Shown here: positions 55,826 to 64,000 of the stretch, in pieces
Position numbering within the stretch: position 1 is the stretch's first letter
How the letters are laid out: every line of letters starts with the position of its first letter
NCBI GenBank assembly: GCA_025618425.1
Contig: CM046832.1
Coordinates: 64,253,279 to 64,317,278 of the forward strand
DNA from: Heliocidaris tuberculata
Taxonomy: Eukaryota > Echinodermata > Echinoidea > Camarodonta > Echinometridae
DNA: 64,000 nt
Direction: 5' to 3'
Translations under genes and position numbers: made by a program
The notes under the pieces: generated by a model
Database searches by the model: none
What the model saw: only the letters and a program-made list of their open reading frames with translations
What the model was told of the DNA's origin: nothing

Positions 55826-58470
55826 CGGTATAGCCACAATCAGGGTGCAAAACCATTTGCACTTGGGTCCAAAAATGAAGTATGCAATGGAGTTGTTTCA
55901 TCAACCCCAAATTGTTCATGAACACCCTTGGGTTAACACCCTGCAATATCCTGAAGGAAACTATCTTGGTTATCATTTTATGATTAGCAACACAACGGGG
56001 TGAGGTAGGTGTTACGGACACTACGCAAAGCTACAAAAATGGAATTTTCCAGCATTATTTATCTTAATACTAAACTATTTTGCACTTCTTTTTGGAATTT
56101 AATGGCAATTTGTGAAAAATAAAACAATTCGCACTCACTTCAGTCCATAAAATAGATGCGGTATACACATCAGTGGCAACGAAAGGTCAAATCTCATAAA
56201 TGCCAGTTATTTCAAAACCTGAAACTTTTTAAAAAGCCAACCAAACACTGGTAAATGAGACAAATTCCAAACTTTAGTCCCATCTGTATACATATAAAAA
56301 CAAATGAACTTGCTAGGAAGGCTTGTTCACTATCATAAGTTGTCCAAAATAACTTATGTACAATTTCCAGTAGGGTGTTGCGGACACTACATAGTATACA
56401 TGTTATTCATTGGTGCAATATATAAGTTATCCATTTGCTTTTTTCCTGTCATTATTGTTGTTGCTGCATATCTTGATGCCTAATTACAATTTTAAATCCA
56501 ATAGAGAGTATCTTTTCAAATCTGTTCATTGCAATTTTTCAGTCTGAGGTACAAAAGCTGAAAAAACCCCAGTAAAATGCATCTTCAGATTGTTAAAAGT
56601 TGATAGAATTAGTTAATACTACTAAACTTTTGTACCCAAAACATACTTTTACGCTACGTCCATATAAAAAACAGACACTCATTCTAATTTAGTGCATATC
56701 CTGCGCTATATGATGTCAAGATTAAGTACTTTACAATTGACTTTAGCCTGTTACGGACACTACAGGTCACTTTGTTATTGACACTATTCATTTATCAAGT
56801 ACCTTAAAGCGGGGTGAATAGGAACAAAAGTGGAAAAAAAATTCTTGGTAATTTCATTTTCAAAGTTATAATGTAAACTCATCAAAATTATTTGAGTTAT
56901 TTAGTGCATACATGTACCTCTAGCTGACCAATAATGACTTACATGATGGGAATTAATTAATATTTACCCCAGTGTGGAATATGATATGATGGTCTGAAAT
57001 ATGTTTACAAAATTTTATCTTCAGACCTACTGAAGTGAATCATCAGATTTTGCAACAAGACCTCACAAATATGGTCTTGCATATAATTCATGTGAAAGAA
57101 ATTGATGGCAATAGGGTTTATATATTTTTTCATTTTCCTTATTTACATTTTTTTTTCCTGAATAACTGGGGTGAATAGGAACAGACTACCAAGCAATTAT
57201 GATTCAGACTTTCTGATGCCAAAACATACCTTAAGCACCTAAATACATATCACATATGTACCATAGACATAGTAATCATGATATTTTAGATGTACAATGT
57301 AGATCGAGGTATGAAAAGCCTGAAAACTCAATGGCATTCTTAGAACAGTCATTTCCAGGCTCCTTAAGAACCCCAACACCCTACATGTATCTGCTATAGT
57401 TTGGAAAATATTACTTCACACAATAAGTTAAATTAAATAAATCTAAAGACAATCTATACACATTCCAAATAGGATTATCCATCAAATACATCATGGGGTC
57501 TTTATCTTAATAAAAAGTATGAAAATTCAAATACTAGTTTTCTGATTCCCCTTCATTCCCTTCCAATTACCCAACAGCTATTGTTTAATGCCAATAATTT
57601 GCAATGCCTGTTTTCCCATATCATTTCTGTAATCAAGCAGCTCTAAAGCCATGATGCAAACTATATTAAAACAAATTCCATTTTCACTAACACACGGTAC
57701 CGTTTTGATGCCTGTAATGATTTAAAAGATAGGCCTTTGTCAGTTGTCATTTAAATTTATGATAATGCATTCTGATGTTTCTGAAAGCATTCTCTTTTCA
57801 AAAACCCATTTAGTACAAACCCCTTCCCCAATAAATTTAAAAGTATTTGTATACAAGTAACAGTTTAAAGAATGTATATTTCATAATTTTCCATTCTTTT
57901 CCCATTCAAACCAACACCGGGGTGAATAGGAGCAGTTACAATATTCCATATAAAAATTTAATCTGATGCTGATTGAATTTCTTTTACATGTCAATAGAAA
58001 GGTAGCATGAATAGACATTTCATGGTGCCAAAACATTTGCCACTGGCGATGTAATGAATGTGTCGAAACTGTTCCTATTCACCCCGTTTCATGGTTTGAA
58101 ATGATAACCATGTGTTTTTCTTCTGCCAGCTTTGATCTATGAATATTATTTGGTCTATTCCTGAAATAAGAACATTTGAGAGATGATTCCTATAATCAGT
58201 TTATATAGGAATTCTTGTAATCTAGGGTACAAAAGGCTAGAATTCCAATAAACCACAATCTCAAACTGATAACACTTCAAATTGTCAGGGTATCTGTGAA
58301 AATTTTTGCACAAAAGACACACGTTAATACCAGCTGCATATAACAAGACATTAATTCTGTTTTAGTGCATAAAAATGTAGTATGATGTCAAAATTAACTA
58401 ACTGTCCGTAGCTTGTTACAGATACTACAGCTCATACTAGTACTGGCACAGTGATCCGTACCCAAAGAGG

Positions 58471-59652
58471 TTTGGGTACGGATCGATTTCCCATTGACTC
58501 CTGTACAAATTAACGTTTGATTTCCTATCAAAATTCATTGTACTGGGCACGGATTTTCGCCATAGAGAATTGTACACAACATTATTTCCAAATATAGCTT
58601 TATTCCGTTTAAAATCACTTTAAAAAGGAATATTTCTTCCTCTTTTATGTACCCCCCAAAACATTTCAAACCCCCTTTTTGCTTCACATCTTCCCCCAAA
58701 AGAAAACCCCTTTTCCTGCCCGTCCCGGGCCAAAACATATTAGTTCAAACACTAAATTCGAGAGCTCAAAACTCTATATACTAGCTCTGATCTGTGCCCA
58801 GTACAATGAATTTGCATGGGAAATCAATCGTTAATTTGTACAGGAGTCAATGGGAAATCGATCCGTACCCAAAGCTTCTGGGTATGGATTATTTTCCCAT
58901 TGACTCCTGTACAAATTGACAGATGATTTCCTATCAAATTTCATTGTACTGGGCAATGCCGGCACGGATTTTCGCCATAGAGAATTGTACACAGCATTAT
59001 TTCCAAATATAGCTTTATTCCGTTTAAAATCACTTTAAAAAAGAATATTTCTTCCTCTTTTATATACCCCCCAAAACATTTCAAATCCCCCTTTTTGCTT
59101 CGCATTTTCCCCCCAAAGAAAACCCCTTTCCCTGCCCGTCCCGGGCCAAAACAAATTAGTTCAAACACTAAATTCGAGAGCTCAAAACTCTATATACTAG
59201 CTCCGATCCGTACCCAGTACAATAAATTTGCATGGGAAATCAATCGTTAATTTGTACAGGAGTCAATGGGAAAATGATCCGTAGAGGTTTGGGTACGGAT
59301 CGATTTCCCATTGACTCCTGTACAAATTAACGGTTTATTTCCCATCAAAATTCTTCGTACTGGGTACGGATCGGAGCTAGTATATAGAGTTTTGAGCTCT
59401 CGAATTAAGTTTTTGAACTAATTTGTTTTGGCCCGGGACGGGCAGGAAAAGGGGTTTTCTTTTGGGGGAAAATGCGTAGCAAAAAGGGGGATTTGAAATG
59501 TTTTTTTTTTTTGGGGGGGGGGGGTATATAAAAGGGGAAGAAATATGCGTTCTTAATTTTAGTGGGATTTTAAACGGAATAAAGCTATATTTTGAAATAA
59601 TGCTGTGTGCAATTCTCTATGGCGAAAATCCGTGCCCAGTACATTGAATTGG
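58471..59652. mobile_element. Copy 2 of the three-unit foldback MITE array
   Basis: Same organisation as 24019-25195, with a few substitutions and different lengths of the T and G homopolymers near 59500-59522. Confidence 0.75.
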
Positions 59653-60272
59653 AAAAGGGGGATTTGAATCATCCTGGGGGGCCAACTTAGCATCCGTACC
59701 CAACCGCCATTAAATCCGCCTGACAAAGTGAATATTTAGTCAAGTTTCTTATTTGTTATTGTTGAAATCATGCTCATATTTAACGGAATAAACGCTATTG
59801 TTGTCAATTTCATAAGTGAAAAAGAAAATCAGGTAAGACCTGAGCGGATGTTAAACCCGCAACACTGCATCAGTGTAGAGAGAAGCCTCTGACCCGTCGT
59901 CTTAACCACTAGACCATGAGCAATTGACGGCAGAAGCGGGGTTCAAAAAGACTATGTACCTTTGCTCTACAGAAATTCTATGTCTTTGTGAATGTGCGGT
60001 CAGTCATTCCAATTCGCACAATAGGCGAGACAAGCCTATAGCTTTTTTAGCAGCCTACTTTTTTTCAGTAAGCTAGGCGGTACTAACTTCCGTCTGGGTA
60101 CGGATGCTAAGATGGCCGATTAGGGCAATATTACTTCCATAAATTCTTGATGGATAACATTTTTTTACCGACTGTGAGGTTTTGCAATATGTGTGTCCGA
60201 TTCATCGCTCCGAGTCCATGCAAACACAGTGCATGCTACGCACGGCCGGCGATTGCGAGCTGTGTCGTGTGA

Positions 60273-60864
60273 TTAAAGGGCAATCCAACCTTGATAATAA
60301 GATGATTTGTGTGAAAGCAGAAAAATAAGAAAAACAGGATGGCGAAAGTTTGAAAGAAATCGGACAAGGACTAAGAAAGTTATGGATGTTTGAAAAATGA
60401 GATCACTACATCTATGCGAATCTCAAATTGGCAATTTGGTGAGTCAATTGTGGCATTTTTGTGGACAACTCTCCCATTTGTCGTACACAAAAATATCAAT
60501 AATTTGCGGTTTTCTTCGAGGCGCTTTTACCCTCGGGGCAGTACTCAAAATATATTGGAGAAAGCATATTGTTGTAGGTCCTCATGAACGAAAAGATCCT
60601 ACTGAGTAATGCATTTTGAAAAAAAGTGACATTTTAGTCATTTTGTGTGTTAGAGCGAATGGGGGAGTTGTCCACAGCTACATCACAGTGACAATACCTA
60701 TTCGGCCAATTTGAAATTCCCATATGTGTAGTGATTACAACTTTCAAAAATTCATAACTTTCTTATTGCTTGTCCGATTTCGTTCAAACTTTCACCAAAC
60801 TGCTTCTCTGATTTTTCCTCTTTCTTTCAAAGCAATTTGCTATAAAGGTTGGATTTCCCTTTAA
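60273..60864. mobile_element. TTAA-type MITE, family A, copy in duplication
   Basis: Same as 25816-26407, with TTAA at 60273-60276 and 60861-60864. Confidence 0.8.
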
Positions 60865-62439
60865 ACTGTCTAAAATGTTACTTTTACATCATGTTACATC
60901 AAGAAAATTGCAAGATTATCATCTAACTGAGTATTTCATACAATTCTATAAAAAAGAATGGTTAATAAACGTATTCTTATCTAGTAATCACAACAAAACT
61001 TTACACATTGGTATTTCATGATCAATTTAAACCCTCCGGGCTAACTCGGCCTCACTTTTCCCGTAGTGCCGAGTTCGCCCTAGTGCTGAGTTAGCCCGAT
61101 CCCTTGCACACGTGTACAGTGTATGTTACGTAATTAAGTGAAAGTGCACAGTTGTGCGTGATAAAAATTAATGTGAAGTAACGTGAATGCAATGAGGCCT
61201 TCGGGCGCTCGATGAATACATAAATAGATAAGAAAGAAGTAACTAGGGAATGTTATTGTGCAAGATGCATAACTATTAGAGACATGTACAACATGCAGTT
61301 TATTTGAGCAATTATGAAAGTTTATGCATTACAGAAAGAAGAAGGGGCTGCCTTATGCACAACGATTCAGGCCTAGCGCTACGGTACAATTTGCATCTCA
61401 TTAACCCCTGGTTTGTTTTGAATTACCAAAGGACTTCTAGCTCAGTGCGTGCGTGCGGTCATCACAGTGGCAAAACAAGGAACTTTAATTTGCGCCTCTA
61501 TTTTGGCGATTTATGAGCTGAAACTTCCCACATGAACTAATTTGTAGTTATAAATGATTGTCTGCAAAAATCCTGAAATATGATGACTGTTTTGTCGAGT
61601 TATAGCAACATTTTGAAATGAAAATGTCAAAAAACTATGTGTCTATTTTTTTCTGACACAAGTCTGTCCCTGCATAAATATTCATGAAACTTCATTTCCT
61701 TATTCGGGGGTGTACATTCCTTATTTAGACAAAGTTTCGCTGATGCGACTTCTTTCTTTGCAGAGATACTACGTCTTTTTCACACGATATCTTGCAGCAA
61801 TTTAGAGCAGCAAATTGTGCGCAGTGATGCCAAATTCACGATCTGCACATACGATATTCATGAGTCAGCCGTAGTCAGCTCATTCATAGATTGCGCATGC
61901 GCATGGCCCATGGAGCACTCGGAGCACTCGCGCACAGAGCTCAGCCCTACACAGATGTCAACGCATGGGACGAGGTTGTAATATTTTTCTGTTATGTCAG
62001 CCTCGACGATCTGACACCGAGATCCTTTTTTTCTGACACAACTCTATGCGGAAAATTCACCTCAAGTAAATACCATACGATTGTAGAAAAATGTACAATA
62101 AAATGATTCATGACAGTGATTTTCTTGCGAATCTAGCCGAAATGAGGAATTTTAGGAGAAGTTTAACAGGTAAAATATTCTGTTTGTAACCGAAGAAATA
62201 TCGCTAAAATTTCATATTTTCCGTTGGTCGAGCTTTGATTTTGCAGTATTGTTGTGAAAGATACATCTATATTTAATAATTTTTCGAACTTTATGTTTAC
62301 AAAAAGTGGTGTTTAATACATTATTTTTCAGCTTGCATTTGTAAACAACAACTTTACGTAAATCGTGGGAAAATGCAAGAACTGGTGAGGTCAAAGGGGG
62401 TCAACTCAATGGACAATCGCTCGCTAACTATAGGGCTAG

Positions 62440-62621
62440 TCCTATTGAGACAGTTGAATATCCCTAGTTTAGCTTACAGGAGGGCTCGAGGTGATATGAT
62501 TGAATTGTACAAGATTTTTAATAAATACGATTCTGATGTAACACCAAATCTTGTATTACAATCCAGAGATCAGACAAGAGGGCATAGTAAGAAATTGTTT
62601 ATTCCTAGGACCAAAACTCAA
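62440..62621 (+). pseudogene. CR1/Jockey-like LINE remnant, copy 2
   Basis: Same frame as 27985-28164 (RRARGDMIELYK, TRGHSKKLF). It lacks a 7-bp insertion seen just upstream in copy 1, and the part that resumes beyond the palindrome in copy 1 is deleted here. Confidence 0.7.
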
Positions 62622-63052
62622 ACAGTAGGGGAGCAGAGACAAAATCGCAGGTACCTGCATATATGCAGGCGATTTTAGAGGTTTTGTGCTCTAAAAACCT
62701 GTGAATTCGCAGGTTGCGTTCCGATTGCAGCCTCTTGCGGCCAGGCGTTTCATCAGAGGTTTCCAAAAATGGCACCATCGGAAGGAGCGCCTAACGTTGC
62801 CTTAGAGTCGAAATTTATAGAAAATTCTGGTGTTGTTGTTTCTTTTAAATCGCCGATAAGTGAAAAATGCGTAATCGATCGAAAATTACGTCATCGTAAT
62901 GCAAGCGCAGTCATGTGACCACGAGCACGAGCACGTGACACCCAAAACATTCCCCCCATGAGGTCTACCTGTGAATTCGCAGGTTTTGGGTGTCACGTGC
63001 TCGTGGTCACATGACTGCGCTTGCATTAAAAGAAACAACAACACCAGAATTT
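62622..63052. mobile_element. Truncated palindromic element, copy 2
   Basis: The complete left arm and centre are present, but the right arm stops within ACACCAGAATTTT and joins sequence equivalent to about 30389. Compare 28165-28792. Confidence 0.8.
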
Positions 63053-63906
63053 TATTTTGTTACTCCCCACCCCCCTCCCCCCCCCCCTCTCTCTCTCTCT
63101 CTCTCTTTCTTTATCTTGGACATTTTTAACACAACTGAGTAAATGATGGCGAACATTTATTTCTAAATAGCCATTCTGTCTACTAGTCGTGACACTTGCT
63201 AGTGGGGAAAACAAGCTAGTCCTGTCTGTGGGTTGTTGCGAATTGCTAAAGTTCATACATAGGTTCAATTTAATAGTGTAATGGTGATGAGTGGAAGGGA
63301 AAACACACCCAAAATATGGGGAATTGGAGGAATGAAGCGTTCGCTCCCGGGCCTCCCGCCACGTGGAGCTTGCATAATGCCTCGCAAACAAAACCAATTG
63401 ACATAACATCATTGACACAATGTCATTGTTTTGTTTTTTTTGTATTATTGGGTAGGAGTTTCTTTCCCGAGTAAAATGACACCAGGATCATCAATTTTGG
63501 CTAAGGCATTTGATTCTTCAGTTATTCTTGTGAGGCCATGTCATTTTCAAAATTTGCTACTTTTGTAACCGTTATGAATCAGCTGTGTTGACAACCTGGT
63601 GGACAAATGCATGACTGCTCTTGCTTTGAAAAATAAGACAACATAAATGAAACGGATATTGTATGGAAAGCTTTATGCATAACAAAGGTTACAGAAGTAG
63701 CAAATTTTGAAACCGACATTGCCTCACATATTTTCTGTCTAATAAAACACAAATCAATGTCATTGTGTCAATGATGTCATTGAAATTGCAGATCTCAGGT
63801 GTTGTGTTTTTCTGGGCCCCCAGTATAGGGCCTTTGATGCAGACCAATACCAGTATAATTTTTGTTTCTTCCTCTTTCCAGCTTTCATTTCTCCGTCTAA
63901 AATAAC

Positions 63907-64000
63907 ATGGCACATCGTGTGTTTGTATATGGGACTCTGAAAAAGGGTCAGCCTAATCACCATGTCTTGACGCAGTGTAAGGAGGGAAAGTACACATTCC
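63907..64000 (+). CDS. GGACT: Second GGACT copy, first coding exon, cut by window end
   Basis: The 94 bases from the ATG are identical to 31241-31334 and encode MAHRVFVYGTLKKGQPNHHV and onward, the YGTL substrate loop of gamma-glutamylaminecyclotransferase. The acceptor upstream is also preserved. Whether this is a true paralogue or an allelic copy misplaced by the assembly cannot be told from the window. Confidence 0.85.
   Translation, partial: MAHRVFVYGTLKKGQPNHHVLTQCKEGKYTF

Larger units (their letters stand above)
55826..64000. repeat. Second copy of the 21374-31334 block (direct duplication)
   Basis: From CGGTATAGCCACAATC the sequence follows 21374 onward with only scattered substitutions and small indels (offset about +34,452), then, after losing the equivalent of about 28594-30388, continues to the window end (offset +32,666 at the GGACT ATG). 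It contains the periodic motif field (56011-58433), the MITE array (58471-59652), the SINE head (59839-59930), the family A MITE (60273-60864), the right TIR of the 6-kb element (to ~61097), the LINE remnant (62440-62621), a truncated palindrome (62622-63052), the foldback element (63407-63776) and the start of GGACT. Confidence 0.95.

Noticed and set aside
55259..56021. Long open frames of up to 236 codons across 55259-56021
   Set aside because: They are open only because they cross the 500-N gap; the readable parts repeat the 21345-21569 frame.

Overview
The window looks like nuclear DNA of a marine invertebrate, most likely an echinoderm such as a sea urchin. This is inferred from short GT-AG exons in large AT-rich introns, two metazoan housekeeping genes, a dense load of non-autonomous DNA transposons and tRNA-derived SINEs, CR1-like LINE tails, an N-filled scaffold gap and a near-identical allele-like duplication. 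Species cannot be fixed from sequence alone. No bacterial, viral, rRNA or CRISPR feature was seen.

Only about 1.5 kb is convincingly coding. A GGACT-type gamma-glutamylaminecyclotransferase lies on the plus strand (coding exons 31241-31426 and 32214-32561). A CDV3 homologue lies on the minus strand (exons 49457-49536, 48693-48856, 47485-47701, 45442-45562; N-terminal exon not found). The two are convergent. Weaker calls are a minus-strand spliced unit at 13072-15471 and a plus-strand terminal exon at 20257-20496.

Layout: 0.6-6.0 kb is bounded by ~30-bp inverted termini; 7-9.5 kb holds palindromic elements; 9.9-16 kb lies between diverged inverted repeats and is full of G/C-tract fragments; 16.2-18.6 kb has a 754-bp transposon with an 8-bp target duplication, a SINE and two abutting TTAA MITEs; 20.7-26.6 kb is a ~6-kb element with terminal inverted repeats and a 9-bp flanking repeat; 28-30 kb is a cluster of palindromes inserted in a LINE remnant; 30.7-32.6 kb is GGACT; 33-42 kb holds MITEs, SINEs and TA-rich palindromes; 45.4-49.5 kb is CDV3 with a foldback transposon in its last intron; 49.8-50.3 kb is a LINE 3' end; 51.9-53.9 kb is a head-to-head array of 421-bp repeats; 55326-55825 is N; 55826-64000 repeats 21374-31334 almost base for base, lacking ~1.8 kb.

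The most striking observation is that every complete 421-bp unit, and the one truncated unit, carries a recognisable hammerhead ribozyme core (CTGATGA, stem II, GAAACGTC, 5-bp stem I). The array resembles a metazoan retrozyme or a Penelope-like terminal repeat, switches orientation in the middle, and is flanked by a 13-bp direct repeat. The other strong signals are the 6-kb element with an inverted copy of part of a neighbouring exon, and the palindrome-associated 1.8-kb difference between the two copies of the duplicated block.
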